Shown: positions 8,593 to 17,504 of the stretch, one piece after another
How the letters are laid out: each line of letters opens with the position of its first letter
Position numbering within the stretch: position 1 is the stretch's first letter
From: Burkholderia sp. Ax-1724
GTDB taxonomy: Bacteria > Pseudomonadota > Gammaproteobacteria > Burkholderiales > Burkholderiaceae
Direction: 5' to 3'
DNA length: 64,000 nucleotides
Assembly (NCBI RefSeq): GCF_011752995.1
Contig: NZ_VWWL01000009.1
Coordinates: 186,001-250,000, forward strand
Made by a program: the position numbers and the translations under genes
Notes under the pieces: model-generated
What the model saw: only the letters and a program-made list of their open reading frames with translations
Told to the model about the DNA's origin: nothing
The model's database searches: none

Positions 8593-8611
8593 AAACGTTC
8601 CAGAAACGTTT
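8593..8611. promoter_or_regulatory. Candidate upstream activating site of the PrpR-type activator
   Basis: AAACGTT (8593-8599) and AACGTTT (8605-8611) form a perfect 7-base inverted repeat with a 5-base spacer. It sits about 100 bases upstream of the -24 element, a normal position for a sigma54 enhancer, and 32 bases before the activator's own start codon, so it may also mediate autoregulation. Confidence 0.5.
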
Positions 8612-8642
8612 CATCGACACTGCTTCAACCAGGAGCCCCACG

Positions 8643-10700
8643 GTGTCCACCTTCAACCCGTTTCTCGCCAACCCGATCCCACCCCTCAATTCGAACGCCG
8701 ATTCCAGCCGTCCCGGCGTCGCGCTCGTCAGCATCAGCCGGCTGCAATCGCTGTGCGAGGCGGTCGAGCCGCGCTACGCCGGACGCGCGAAATTCTTCAC
8801 GGTGCGCGAGGGCTACGGTGCGGCCGTCGCGGCACTGCAAGCCTACGTGGATGCGGGCGCGGTCGACGTCGTGCTGTCCGCCGGCTCGAACGGCGCGTAT
8901 CTGCGCGAGAACCTCAGCGTGCCGGTCGTGATGGTCAAGGTGAACGGCTTCGACGTGCTGAGCGCGATCACGCGCGCCACGGCCACGTGGCCCGGCGCGC
9001 GCATCGGGCTCGTGCTGCACGCGGCGATCGCGCACGAACTCGCCGATCTGAGCCCGCTGCTCAATGCCGATTTGCGGCAGCGCGCCTATCGGTCGCTCGA
9101 CGAGGTGCGGCTCGTGGTCGAACAGCTGGCCGCCGAGGGCTGCGGCGTCGTCATCGGGGCCGGCATGGCCTGCGATCTGGCGCAGCAGGCCGGCATGGAG
9201 AGCGTTTTCCTGTACTCGCTCGCGGCGGTCGAGGAAGCCTTCGAGCAGTCGGTCGAACTGGCGCGCGTGAGCCGGCAGAAGGAGGCGAAGCGCGTGCGGC
9301 TGAATACGATCGTCGCGCATCTGCGCGACGGCGTCGCCGCGTTCGATGAGGCCGGTCAGCTCGAAGCCGTCAACCCGGCCATGCTCGAACTGCTCGGGCT
9401 CAGGCTCGACACGGCGAAAGAAGCGCCTCTCGCAGGCGCCGGGAAACCGATTCCGCAGGACGCCGGCGACCTGTCATCGCAGGTCACACGCACGCTCGCG
9501 CCGCTGCTGCGCGAAATCCTCGGCCACGACCGGCCGGTCGACGAGCGCATCGAGCAGATAGGCGGGCGCGCGCTGATCGTCAATTGCGTGCCGATCGTCG
9601 AGCAGGGCACGCGCGCCGGTTTCGTCGTGACCGCGCAGGACGCGCTCGTCGCGCAGCGGATCGACCGCTCGCTGCGCACGAACCAGCGGCCGAAGCAACT
9701 GGTCGCGCGGCATCGGCTCGACGATCTGATCGGCGCGTCGGCGGCGCTCGAACGCGTGCGCCGGCTCGCGCTGGCCGGCGCCGCGCACGACGCGACCGTG
9801 CTGCTGAGCGGCGAAAGCGGCACCGGCAAGGAGTTGGTCGCGCAGGGCATCCACAACGCGAGCCCGCGGCGCGGCAATCCGTTCGTCGCGTTCAACTGCG
9901 CGGCGCTGCCCGAGGGGCTGATCGAAAGCGAACTGTTCGGCCACGAGGAAGGCGCGTTCACGGGCGCGCGGCGCGGCGGCAAGCCGGGGCTCTTCGAAAT
10001 CGCGCATACCGGCACGATTTTTCTCGATGAAATCGGCGAAATGCCGGCCGCGCTGCAAAGCCGGCTGCTGCGCGTGCTGCAGGAGCGCGAGGTGATGAAG
10101 CTCGGTGCGAGCCGCGCCACGCCGGTCGACGTGCGCGTGATCGCGGCGACGCACCGCGACCTGCATGCGCTCGTCGAGCAGGGTGCGTTTCGCGCGGATC
10201 TGTATTTTCGATTAAACCTGCTTCAGATAAAATTGCCACCATTGCGTGAACGGCGCGCCGACATTGCCTTGCTGGCGCGGCATCTGCTGGGCCGCAACGC
10301 GCTGCAGTACGGCTTGCCGGCGGCGTCGCTCGAACGGGTGCTGGCGTTTCTGGCGCCGCTTTTTGCGAATTACGCGTGGCCGGGCAACGTCCGCGAGCTC
10401 GAAAACCTGCTCGTGCGCGCCGCGATCTATATCGGTTCGATGGCTGGCAACAGCGCGCCGGACGACGCCTCGGCGGACTGGCAGGCGGTGTTTCCCGAAT
10501 TCGGGCGGCTTGGGCCGGCAACGGCGTCCGAAGCGCAGCAGACAAGCGCTGGCGTCGCCGCCGACGCCACGGCCCCGCGCGCGATGCCGACCCGCGAGGA
10601 AGTGCTGCTCGCGCTCGAACGCTCCGGCGGCAATCGCGCGGCCGCGAGCCGCGCACTGGGGATCGGCCGGACCACGCTGTGGCGGCTTCTGAAGGATTGA
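8643..10700 (+). CDS. PrpR-type sigma54-dependent transcriptional activator
   Basis: A 685-residue regulator starting at GTG with AGGAG eight bases upstream. Residues about 20-200 form a PrpR_N sensor domain ([26 protein letters not shown]), about 210-330 a PAS-like segment, and 350-590 the AAA+ sigma54-interaction domain: Walker A GESGTGKE (390-397), GAFTGA loop (about 437-442), and Walker [11 protein letters not shown]. Residues 655-685 are a Fis-type helix-turn-helix ([20 protein letters not shown]). The intact GAFTGA loop indicates that it can contact RNA polymerase-sigma54. In the family, PrpR senses 2-methylcitrate; here the only adjacent target is the PrpB-like lyase, so the inducer is probably a related tricarboxylate or dicarboxylate (inference). 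Confidence 0.93.
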   Translation: MSTFNPFLANPIPPLNSNADSSRPGVALVSISRLQSLCEAVEPRYAGRAKFFTVREGYGAAVAALQAYVDAGAVDVVLSAGSNGAYLRENLSVPVVMVKVNGFDVLSAITRATATWPGARIGLVLHAAIAHELADLSPLLNADLRQRAYRSLDEVRLVVEQLAAEGCGVVIGAGMACDLAQQAGMESVFLYSLAAVEEAFEQSVELARVSRQKEAKRVRLNTIVAHLRDGVAAFDEAGQLEAVNPAMLELLGLRLDTAKEAPLAGAGKPIPQDAGDLSSQVTRTLAPLLREILGHDRPVDERIEQIGGRALIVNCVPIVEQGTRAGFVVTAQDALVAQRIDRSLRTNQRPKQLVARHRLDDLIGASAALERVRRLALAGAAHDATVLLSGESGTGKELVAQGIHNASPRRGNPFVAFNCAALPEGLIESELFGHEEGAFTGARRGGKPGLFEIAHTGTIFLDEIGEMPAALQSRLLRVLQEREVMKLGASRATPVDVRVIAATHRDLHALVEQGAFRADLYFRLNLLQIKLPPLRERRADIALLARHLLGRNALQYGLPAASLERVLAFLAPLFANYAWPGNVRELENLLVRAAIYIGSMAGNSAPDDASADWQAVFPEFGRLGPATASEAQQTSAGVAADATAPRAMPTREEVLLALERSGGNRAAASRALGIGRTTLWRLLKD

Positions 10701-10733
10701 AGCGGCCTGGCCGCAGGCCCCCAAAGCGAGCCG

Positions 10734-10770
10734 ATAGTCGGTACCGGTAAAATAAATAGTGTCAGACTAT
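10734..10770 (+). promoter_or_regulatory. OxyR-like binding array upstream of ahpC
   Basis: Four tetramers are spaced by exactly seven bases: ATAG (10734), CGGT (10745), ATAG (10756) and CTAT (10767). Three of four match the OxyR consensus ATAG-N7-CTAT-N7-ATAG-N7-CTAT. It lies about 90 bases upstream of ahpC, a classic OxyR target; no oxyR gene is in the window. Confidence 0.55.
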
Positions 10771-10860
10771 CAATATCATTTAAACAATCCGCTTTACCTA
10801 TCGGGCTCGGTTTGGCATACTGACTCCACTTTCCACCCACTCAGAAAGAGGACTCAGCAA

Positions 10861-11424
10861 ATGCCGATCATCAACAGTCAAGTCAAACCGTTCAAGGCAC
10901 AGGCTTACCACAATGGCGATTTCACGACCGTCACTGAAGAAAGCCTGAAGGGCAAGTGGTCGGTTTTCGTGTTCTACCCGGCCGACTTCACGTTCGTCTG
11001 CCCGACCGAACTCGGTGACCTGGCCGATCGTTACGAAGATTTCAAGAAGCTCGGCGTGGAAATCTACAGCGTGTCGACCGATACGCATTTCACGCACAAG
11101 GCATGGCACGACACGTCGGACACGATCCAGAAGATCAAGTACCCGATGCTGGCCGACCCGACGCTCGCCATCTCGCGCAACTTCGACGTGCTGATCGAAG
11201 AAGAAGGCCTCGCACTGCGCGGCACGTTCGTGGTCAACCCGGAAGGCGAGATCAAGCTGTGCGAAGTCCACGACAACGGCATCGGCCGTGACGCCGGCGA
11301 GCTGCTGCGCAAGGTTCAGGCTGCCCAGTACATCGCGGCTCACCCGGGTGAAGTTTGCCCCGCCAAGTGGACGCCGGGCGCAGAAACGCTGACCCCGTCG
11401 CTCGATCTGATCGGCAAGATCTAA
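10861..11424 (+). CDS. ahpC: Alkyl hydroperoxide reductase subunit C (peroxiredoxin)
   Basis: A 187-residue typical 2-Cys peroxiredoxin of the length of enterobacterial AhpC. The start MPIINSQVKPF is preceded by AAGAGGA. Peroxidatic C47 lies in DFTFVCPTE and resolving C166 in GEVCPAKW; the GG-L-like and YF-type tail elements of the AhpC branch are recognisable (GTFVVNPEGEIK). It reduces H2O2, organic hydroperoxides and peroxynitrite in the cytoplasm and is recycled by AhpF, encoded 172 bases downstream. The OxyR-like array at 10734 suggests peroxide induction. Confidence 0.97.
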   Translation: MPIINSQVKPFKAQAYHNGDFTTVTEESLKGKWSVFVFYPADFTFVCPTELGDLADRYEDFKKLGVEIYSVSTDTHFTHKAWHDTSDTIQKIKYPMLADPTLAISRNFDVLIEEEGLALRGTFVVNPEGEIKLCEVHDNGIGRDAGELLRKVQAAQYIAAHPGEVCPAKWTPGAETLTPSLDLIGKI

Positions 11425-11595
11425 GGTCTGCGCAGCGCCTGCTGCGGCTGTAGTCGACATTTCCCGGTATTTTCCGGTGCATCACCGCGCGAAACGCCCG
11501 ATACGGCGCTTCGTGCGTCCTCGGGCCGCACGTGTTCTATCCGACGCGTGCGGTGCCGGGAACCCCACACCCCACGTCACGGAAAACGCAAAGCC

Positions 11596-13182
11596 ATGCT
11601 TGACGCCAATCTCAAGACTCAACTCAAAACGTACCTCGAAAAAGTTAGCAGGCCTATCGAACTCGTCGCTTCGCTCGACGACAGCGCGAAGTCGCAGGAG
11701 CTGCTGGCCTTGCTGAACGATATCGCGACGTTGTCGGAGCGCGTCACGGTGATCGAGCGTCGCGGCGACAGCGAACGCAAGCCGTCGTTTTCGATCGGCG
11801 AAGCGGGCAAGGACACCGGCATCCGTTTCGCCGGCATTCCGATGGGGCATGAATTCACGTCGCTCGTCCTCGCCTTGCTGCAGGTCGGCGGCCATCCGGT
11901 CAAACTCGACGACGCAGTGATCGAACAGATCCGCAGTCTCGACGGCGACTATCAATTCGAAACGTATTTCTCGCTGTCGTGCCAGAACTGCCCGGAAGTC
12001 GTGCAGGCGCTGAACGTGATGGCGTTGATCAACCCGCGCATCCGTCACGTCGCGATCGACGGCGCGCTGTTCCAGAACGAAGTCGAAGCGCGCCAGGTCA
12101 TGGCCGTGCCGACGATGTTCATGAACGGCGAAGTGTTCGGCCAGGGCCGCAGCGGCGTCAAGGAAATCCTCGCGAAGCTCGACACCAACGCCGGTGCACG
12201 TGCTGCCAAGGAGCTGGAAAAGAAGCCGGTATTCGACACGCTGATCGTCGGCGGCGGCCCGGCGGGCGCGGCGGCGGCCATCTACTCGGCGCGCAAGGGC
12301 ATTGCGACCGGCGTCGTGGCCGAGCGTTTCGGCGGCCAGGTGCTCGACACGCTCGCGATCGAAAACTTCGTCTCGGTGACGGAAACCGAAGGACCGAAGT
12401 TCGCGACCGCGCTCGAACAGCACGTAAAGGCTTATGACGTCGACATCATGGACGTGCAGCGTGCCGAAGCGCTGATTCCGGGGCGCATCAACGAGGTGCG
12501 TCTCGCGAATGGCGCGGTGCTGAAGGCGAAGACGATCGTCCTCGCGACCGGCGCGCGCTGGCGCGAAATCAACGTGCCGGGCGAGCGCGAGTATCGCAAT
12601 CACGGCGTGGCGTACTGCCCGCACTGCGATGGCCCGCTGTTCAAGGGCAAGCGCGTCGCGGTGATCGGCGGCGGCAACTCGGGCGTCGAGGCGGCGATCG
12701 ACCTCGCCGGTCTCGTGCGCGAAGTGACGCTGCTCGAATTCGGCGCGACGCTGCGAGCCGACGAAGTGCTGCAACGCAAGCTGCGCAGCCTGCCGAACGT
12801 GACGGTCGTCACGCAGGCGCAGACCACGGAGATCACCGGCGACGGCAAGAAGGTCAACGGTCTGGTCTACAAGGACCTGGCTTCGGGCGACGTGAAGACA
12901 ATCGAACTCGAAGGCGTGTTCGTGCAGATCGGCCTCGTGCCGAACACCGAATGGCTCAAGGGCACGGTGGAGCTGTCGAAGCATGGCGAGATCGTCGTCG
13001 ATGCGCGCGGTGCGACTTCGGTGCCGGGCGTGTTCGCCGCCGGCGACGTGACCACGGTGCCGTTCAAGCAGATCGTGATCGCGGTCGGCGAGGGGGCGAA
13101 GGCATCGTTGTCCGCGTTCGATCACCTGATCCGCAGCAGCGCGGACGAAGAGAGCGAAGCGCAGGTCGAAGCAACGGTTTGA
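11596..13182 (+). CDS. ahpF: Alkyl hydroperoxide reductase subunit F
   Basis: A 528-residue flavoprotein disulfide reductase that transfers electrons from NADH to AhpC. Residues 1-200 are the tandem thioredoxin-fold N-terminal domain with redox centre C129-C132 (SCQNCP); 213-528 is the thioredoxin-reductase-like part with FAD motif [10 protein letters not shown] (219-228), redox pair C341-C344 (YCPHCDGP), NAD-binding [10 protein letters not shown], and the C-terminal FAD motif FAAGDVT. All catalytic cysteines are present. ATG at 11596 begins [10 protein letters not shown], the conserved family start. It follows ahpC in the same orientation. A stem-loop with a T-run at 13213 probably ends the transcript. 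Confidence 0.97.
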   Translation: MLDANLKTQLKTYLEKVSRPIELVASLDDSAKSQELLALLNDIATLSERVTVIERRGDSERKPSFSIGEAGKDTGIRFAGIPMGHEFTSLVLALLQVGGHPVKLDDAVIEQIRSLDGDYQFETYFSLSCQNCPEVVQALNVMALINPRIRHVAIDGALFQNEVEARQVMAVPTMFMNGEVFGQGRSGVKEILAKLDTNAGARAAKELEKKPVFDTLIVGGGPAGAAAAIYSARKGIATGVVAERFGGQVLDTLAIENFVSVTETEGPKFATALEQHVKAYDVDIMDVQRAEALIPGRINEVRLANGAVLKAKTIVLATGARWREINVPGEREYRNHGVAYCPHCDGPLFKGKRVAVIGGGNSGVEAAIDLAGLVREVTLLEFGATLRADEVLQRKLRSLPNVTVVTQAQTTEITGDGKKVNGLVYKDLASGDVKTIELEGVFVQIGLVPNTEWLKGTVELSKHGEIVVDARGATSVPGVFAAGDVTTVPFKQIVIAVGEGAKASLSAFDHLIRSSADEESEAQVEATV

Positions 13183-13212
13183 TCGTATTGCTTGTGCTGT
13201 AGTGGTGAACGG

Positions 13213-13243
13213 AACGGCGGCCTGAGGGCTGCCGTTTTTATTT
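13213..13243 (+). terminator. Intrinsic terminator after ahpF
   Basis: CGGCGGCC (13215-13222) pairs, with one mismatch, with GGCTGCCG (13227-13234) and is followed by TTTTTATTT. It starts 30 bases after the ahpF stop. Confidence 0.75.
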
Positions 13244-13474
13244 GCGCGGGCCGTCGCGGCGAAGCTGCACAAGCCGAAAAGCAGCCGTTGAAGGGCGGTT
13301 TTTCTCTGCGAAATTCCCGCTGCAAGTCGTGCTGCCGCGAGAAAAGACGCGCATGCTGTCATAAAACGGTGTGACCGCCGACTAAGCTTCGGGTCACGCG
13401 CGAGGGGAAGCATCCATGCACCGGGATGCAGCATCGCACCGCGTGAACGATATGTTTTTTCCGGAGCGATCACC

Positions 13475-13594
13475 ATGAATGACATCACGATTTTGCGGCA
13501 ACAAACGGACATTGTTCAGATCGACGGCGGTCTCGCATCGCGATTCGCGAGCGTATCGACTGGGGTGTATCGACCGAGTGTGCGGGTTGAATGA
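13475..13594 (+). CDS. Possible 39-residue leader or small protein upstream of msrA
   Basis: ATG at 13475 is preceded by CCGGAG with suitable spacing, and the frame continues for 39 codons (MNDITILRQQTDIVQIDG at the start) to a TGA at 13592-13594. That stop overlaps the GAGGAG ribosome site of msrA, so translation could influence msrA initiation. No homologous family is recognised; it may be a fortuitous frame. The remaining sequence from 13244 to 13474 shows no gene. Confidence 0.35.
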   Translation: MNDITILRQQTDIVQIDGGLASRFASVSTGVYRPSVRVE

Positions 13595-13605
13595 GGAGAC
13601 GCAAA

Positions 13606-14397
13606 ATGAATCTCGGCAAGCGTAGTTTTCGTACCTCGTTTCGCGGCTTATTGCGTACTTTTTCGTCGATCTCGTCGTGTATTCCGGCTCGCTCACGTAC
13701 CGCAGCAGTCTTCGCGCTGCTCGGCGCCGGCCTGTTTGCGCTGGTGTTCACGCAGCGCATCGCGTTCTCGGCGGAGACCGCGGTCGCGATCGCGCCACCC
13801 ACACTCGATGAACCGCTTGCCGCCGGCATGCCGCGCGAGGAAACCGCGGTGTTCGCGGGCGGCTGCTTCTGGGGCGTGCAGGGCGTGTTCCAGCACGTAC
13901 GCGGCGTGACGAAGGCGGTGTCAGGCTATTCGGGCGGCGCGCGCGATACCGCACAGTACGAGACCGTCAGCGGTGGCGAAACGGGCCACGCCGAATCGGT
14001 GCAGGTCACGTTCGATCCGGGCAAGGTCACGTACGGCCAACTTTTACAGGTCTATTTCTCGGTGATTCAGGACCCGACCCAACTGAACCGTCAGGGGCCC
14101 GATAGCGGTACGCAATACCGCTCGGCGGTGTTCCCGCTCAACGACGCGCAGCGGCGGGTGGCGCAGAGCTATATCGCGCAGCTCGACAGATCGCATGTGT
14201 TTCCTGCGCCGATCGTCACGAAGGCGGAGCCGTACAAGGGCTTCTATCCGGCCGAGTCGTACCATCAGAACTACCTGACGTTGCATCCCGATTCGGCCTA
14301 TATCGCGATCAACGACATGCCGAAAATCGTCAATCTGAAACGGCTATTCCCCAATCTGTATCGCGACAAGCCGGTGCTGGTCGAAGCGCAGCAGTAG
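13606..14397 (+). CDS. msrA: Peptide-methionine (S)-S-oxide reductase MsrA, exported or membrane-anchored
   Basis: A 263-residue protein; ATG at 13606 has GAGGAG 8 bases upstream. Residues about 32-56 (TAAVFALLGAGLFALVFTQ) are a hydrophobic N-terminal segment after basic residues: a signal peptide or membrane anchor, so this MsrA probably acts in the periplasm. The catalytic motif GGCFWG (85-90, C87) and the TGHAESVQVTFDP and YHQNYL motifs of the family are present. It repairs methionine sulfoxide in oxidised proteins. Its position right after ahpCF fits an oxidative-stress block, although terminator and spacing suggest its own promoter. Confidence 0.93.
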   Translation: MNLGKRSFRTSFRGLLRTFSSISSCIPARSRTAAVFALLGAGLFALVFTQRIAFSAETAVAIAPPTLDEPLAAGMPREETAVFAGGCFWGVQGVFQHVRGVTKAVSGYSGGARDTAQYETVSGGETGHAESVQVTFDPGKVTYGQLLQVYFSVIQDPTQLNRQGPDSGTQYRSAVFPLNDAQRRVAQSYIAQLDRSHVFPAPIVTKAEPYKGFYPAESYHQNYLTLHPDSAYIAINDMPKIVNLKRLFPNLYRDKPVLVEAQQ

Positions 14398-14422
14398 TGG
14401 CGCCGTGACGCCTTCTTCCTTA

Positions 14423-14449
14423 CCTTCGTCGTCTTCCGGGCGACGAAGG
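14423..14449 (+). terminator. Hairpin after msrA
   Basis: Perfect 9-base stem CCTTCGTCG (14423-14431) / CGACGAAGG (14441-14449) with a 9-base loop, 26 bases after the msrA stop. No good T-run follows, so it could be a Rho-assisted or 3'-end-stabilising hairpin. Confidence 0.45.
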
Positions 14450-14837
14450 CGGTCGTTGTTCGTGCTCTTTTGCGGCGCATGGCGCGACCGCTTCACTCCG
14501 ATCTTCGCCCCGACCCCTCGCGCGCCGTTCCCGCAGCAGCGCCCGTATCATCCGATCATCGAATCACCACGAACGTGGCGCATATTTTGCGTAAGTGCTT
14601 TCCAGCGGCCATTTTCCGCAACCCGGCCGTTGATGCGAAAGCCGCGCACGGCGTGATCGTCGCGCGTCGCCGATGCAGTAGCGCGGCGCAAGCGCATGCC
14701 GCACAGCCCGCATCTCCTGCTGGAAAAATTACATTGCCGTCAGTAGCCGCGCGGCAGTCGCCCGAGTTTCAGGTCCGCTCATGGACCTCGGGCAAGGACC
14801 CAAGCTCCTCGCGACAAGGCGAGATCGGAGGCCCCTG
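14450..14837. other. Intergenic stretch before the MipA-like gene
   Basis: About 390 bases with no convincing coding frame. GGAGG at 14827-14831 is the ribosome site of the next gene. No strong promoter or repeat was found. Confidence 0.5.
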
Positions 14838-15737
14838 GTGTTGAACAGCCGTAGAAAGAAGCGGGGCGGCAGGCTCCGCCACAAACAAACCGGCAGCGCG
14901 GCGAGTTCGCTCGTCGAGGCGACCCTTGGCGCAATGGTCTTTCTGCCCGGCGTCGCCTTCGCACAGACGCCGTCGCCGCTCGGGGAGTGGCAGTACTCGG
15001 CCGGCATTGCACTGCAGAAGATGTATCAGCCGGACATCCCCGACTGGCAGGTGCGCCTCGGCGCGGCGACGTCGTTTCAGCCGCGCTTCGAGGGTTCGGA
15101 CCGCTATCACGTCGTGGCCGGGCCGAGCCTCGACGTGCGCTACAAGGACCTGTTCTTTCTGTCGAGCGGCGAGGGCTTCGGCGCGAACTTCGCGCAGGGC
15201 GAGAACTGGCGCATGAGTCTCGCCGCCGTCTACGACCTCGGGCGGCGCGCGCGCGACGATCCGCAGGAACTCGACGGACTCGGCAACATCAACGCGGCGC
15301 CGGGTCTGAAGCTGGCCGGCGAATACGTCGTGTCGAAGACGTTTCCGCTCGTCGTGCGCGCCGACATTCGCCGCTACTTCGGCGGCTCGAACGGATGGAC
15401 CGGCGATCTCGGCGCCTATCTGCCGATGCCCGGCAGCACGAAGCAGTTCTTCTGGTTCGCCGGTCAGAACGTGACGCTTGCCGACTCGAAATACATGAAC
15501 AGCTGGTTCGGCGTCAATCAGGAGCAGGCCGCTCACTCGCAGTATTCGCCGTACCACGCGAGCGCGGGCTTCAAGTCGGTGGGCTTCGGCATCAGCGCGG
15601 TCTGGCTGTTCAACAGGCACTGGTTCGCCACCGCGGATGGCGCATTCGAGCAACTGGTCGGCAGCGCGGGCAACAGTCCGATCACGCACAGCCGGGCGAC
15701 CGGGGTTGCCGATGTGTCGATCAACTATCGGTTCTGA
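14838..15737 (+). CDS. MipA/OmpV-family outer-membrane protein
   Basis: A 299-residue protein using GTG at 14838, chosen for the GGAGG 6 bases upstream; the frame is open to an ATG 19 codons earlier that lacks such a site. An N-terminal basic stretch and hydrophobic segment end in VAFA-QTPSP, a signal peptide cleavage site. The mature part alternates short amphipathic strands (YSAGIALQKMYQP, VRLGAATSFQPRFEGSDRYHVV, GPSLDVRYKDLFFLS) and ends in VADVSINYRF, with terminal Phe as in outer-membrane barrels. The MipA/OmpV family are barrel proteins implicated in murein-hydrolase scaffolding or small-molecule uptake; the role here is not known. Confidence 0.82.
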   Translation: MLNSRRKKRGGRLRHKQTGSAASSLVEATLGAMVFLPGVAFAQTPSPLGEWQYSAGIALQKMYQPDIPDWQVRLGAATSFQPRFEGSDRYHVVAGPSLDVRYKDLFFLSSGEGFGANFAQGENWRMSLAAVYDLGRRARDDPQELDGLGNINAAPGLKLAGEYVVSKTFPLVVRADIRRYFGGSNGWTGDLGAYLPMPGSTKQFFWFAGQNVTLADSKYMNSWFGVNQEQAAHSQYSPYHASAGFKSVGFGISAVWLFNRHWFATADGAFEQLVGSAGNSPITHSRATGVADVSINYRF

Positions 15738-15769
15738 GGCGACCGGGGCCGGCGAATACGGCGACGCGA

Positions 15770-16207
15770 TCAATCGCGTTGCCGTAGCCATGCCGATTCA
15801 CACAGGACGGCGACTTCAGCGCCGCATGAGGGATCCAGTGCGAATAGCGCTGTTTTTCCTGCCTGTATGGATTGAGTGATCTGCTCCGCTTGCTCCTGAG
15901 ACACGAGCACGGGTTTGGAGTCGGCCCAGCTGCGAATCCATCCGACGATGGTTCTCACCTCGTTGACGGAAAACGAATGTATCGGCGACAGCAATACGCG
16001 CGAGGCAACATTTTGCTCCGCGAAATCCAGCATCCGCATGGCAAGCACCTGCCTGAAAAGCAGGACCTCTATTTCACCATTGACACGCTTGAAGCCGAGC
16101 TCCAACTCGCGTTCATCGCGACGGTGCTCGATCCGCAAGAGTTCGGCATCGTGGAAGCTCGGGAAACTCTGGATTTCCCGCACGTTTGTGTAATTTGATT
16201 TTTCCAT
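15770..16207 (-). CDS. Hypothetical protein, possible immunity-type protein
   Basis: A 145-residue acidic/neutral cytoplasmic protein without a signal peptide; ATG at 16205-16207 (MEKSNYTNVREIQSF) is chosen as the first start before the folded-looking region. It contains FPSFHDAELLRIEHRRDERELELGF, reminiscent of the F-H-D-A-E strand/loop seen in some polymorphic-toxin immunity families, but the match is from memory and weak. It lies 14 bases downstream of the short frame at 16222, on the same strand, consistent with a toxin-remnant/immunity pair. Base composition is somewhat lower in GC than adjacent genes. Confidence 0.55.
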   Translation of the reverse strand: MEKSNYTNVREIQSFPSFHDAELLRIEHRRDERELELGFKRVNGEIEVLLFRQVLAMRMLDFAEQNVASRVLLSPIHSFSVNEVRTIVGWIRSWADSKPVLVSQEQAEQITQSIQAGKTALFALDPSCGAEVAVLCESAWLRQRD

Positions 16208-16221
16208 TTCGTTTCCGTCTA

Positions 16222-16524
16222 TCAGGGGAGCAGTGAAAACGGCAGACCGGGGCCGTGCCCGAGCTGCCCGCCAGGCGGATCGATTGTCCCGTTGTGGGCG
16301 TGAGGGGCGCCCTGACCGCGATAGACGGTCAAGGACATAGACAGGCCGACGATTGATTTGAAGTCGCTGCCCGGATCGGCAGAGATCAGATAATCGTCGT
16401 GCGGCAGGCTGTCCGTACATGGGCGAAGGCCCAAAATAGAAAACCTGGTTGAATTGCATTCGCAGCAGCGTATCGACAGAGCGAGCGCGTCGAGGCAGTC
16501 AGCGCCTTCAGCGCAACCTGCCAT
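16222..16524 (-). CDS. Short hypothetical frame, possible toxin C-terminal remnant
   Basis: 100 codons from ATG at 16524, beginning only 6 bases after the LysR stop. The N-terminal part is Cys-rich and atypical (ADCLDALALSIRCCECNS); the C-terminal part, YLISADPGSDFKSIVGLS and HAHNGTIDPPGGQLGHGPG, looks like a soluble, Gly/Pro-rich tail. It could be an intact small protein, or the surviving end of a longer effector whose front was lost where the LysR gene now lies. An internal ATG (MSLTVYRGQG) is an alternative start. Not recognised as a family. Confidence 0.35.
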   Translation of the reverse strand: MAGCAEGADCLDALALSIRCCECNSTRFSILGLRPCTDSLPHDDYLISADPGSDFKSIVGLSMSLTVYRGQGAPHAHNGTIDPPGGQLGHGPGLPFSLLP

Positions 16525-16530
16525 CCAGCC

Positions 16531-17472
16531 TCACTCCCGCTTTCCCCGCGCCTCGCTCTGCATCTCCCGATCCCAGCGCCTTAACCACGGCATGACGAAA
16601 TCCGCGAAACCATCGGCGGACGGCGACAGCGCGCGCTCGGTCGAGCGATACACGCAAACCCCGCGAATCGTTTCGGGATCGACGATGCGCCTCATCACGA
16701 GCCCGAACGTGCGCGCGAGCGGCGCGACGTAGGCCGGCGCCAGCGTGACCGCGAGCCCTTGCGAGGCGAGACCGAACGCGGTCGTGACGTTGTCGACGAC
16801 GTCGACCGGGATAATGCGCGCCTCGGCCGGCAGATTCGCGCGCATCTGGTCGACCGCGCGTTCGTGATCGCGCCCGGTCGCGACGATCGGCACGTCGCGC
16901 AGATGCCGCCACTGCACGCGCCGGCGCGCCGCGAGCGCGTGCGTGGCCGCGCACCACATGACCCACGGGCTCGCGAACGCCGGATCGCAGCGCACGCGCG
17001 CGCCGCTTGGCCGGTCGGGGCCGATCGCGAGATCGACGTCGCCGCTCTCGACGCGCTCCACCAGTTGCTCGACCCCGGTGTCGCAGATGCGCACGACGAC
17101 CTTCGGCTTGTCGCGCGCATAGTCGGCGATCGCCGCGGGCAGCGCGGTGGCCGCGATCACGAGCGGCGCGCCCACGCGCACGATGCCGGCCGCGCGGTTG
17201 CGGATGTCGTCGGCGGATTGCGCGGCCGCCCGTACGTGGCGCAGCACCGATTCGGCCGAGGCGAGGAAATCCTGTCCCGCGCTCGACAGCGCGACGCGCC
17301 GCGTCGTGCGATCGAACAGCCGGAAGCCGAGTTCGGTTTCGAGTTCGGCCAGCAACTGGCTGACCGCCGAGGCAGTCAGCCCGAGCCGGGCCGCCGCCGC
17401 GCCGATGCTGTGAAGATCGACGATGGCGAGAAACGCTTCGAACTGGCGGATCGTGACACGGGTAAGAGGCAT
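16531..17472 (-). CDS. LysR-family transcriptional regulator
   Basis: A 313-residue LysR protein. Residues 1-65 form the winged helix-turn-helix (TIRQFEAFLAIVDLHSIGAA, ASAVSQLLAELE, FRLFDRTTRRV); residues 90-300 form the effector domain. It is divergent from the aromatic aminotransferase gene at 17709 with 236 bases between, and an inverted repeat sits six bases upstream of its start codon, so it is a plausible regulator of that gene and of itself. Effector unknown. The start is the conserved MPLTRVTIRQ. Confidence 0.92.
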   Translation of the reverse strand: MPLTRVTIRQFEAFLAIVDLHSIGAAAARLGLTASAVSQLLAELETELGFRLFDRTTRRVALSSAGQDFLASAESVLRHVRAAAQSADDIRNRAAGIVRVGAPLVIAATALPAAIADYARDKPKVVVRICDTGVEQLVERVESGDVDLAIGPDRPSGARVRCDPAFASPWVMWCAATHALAARRRVQWRHLRDVPIVATGRDHERAVDQMRANLPAEARIIPVDVVDNVTTAFGLASQGLAVTLAPAYVAPLARTFGLVMRRIVDPETIRGVCVYRSTERALSPSADGFADFVMPWLRRWDREMQSEARGKRE

Positions 17473-17477
17473 AGGGC

Positions 17478-17504
17478 CGATTCTAAAGAAAAACTTACGA
17501 ATCG
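17478..17504. promoter_or_regulatory. Candidate LysR operator
   Basis: CGATTC (17478-17483) is repeated inverted as GAATCG (17499-17504), with an A-rich 15-base centre. The position, directly before the LysR start and within the divergent region, fits autoregulation. Confidence 0.4.

Noticed and set aside
13192..13374. 60-codon frame after ahpF
   Set aside because: Runs through the terminator hairpin and is Cys/Arg-rich; not coding-like.
11482..13512. 676-codon minus-strand frame across ahpF
   Set aside because: Antisense shadow of ahpF; His/Asp/Arg-rich pseudo-protein without motifs.
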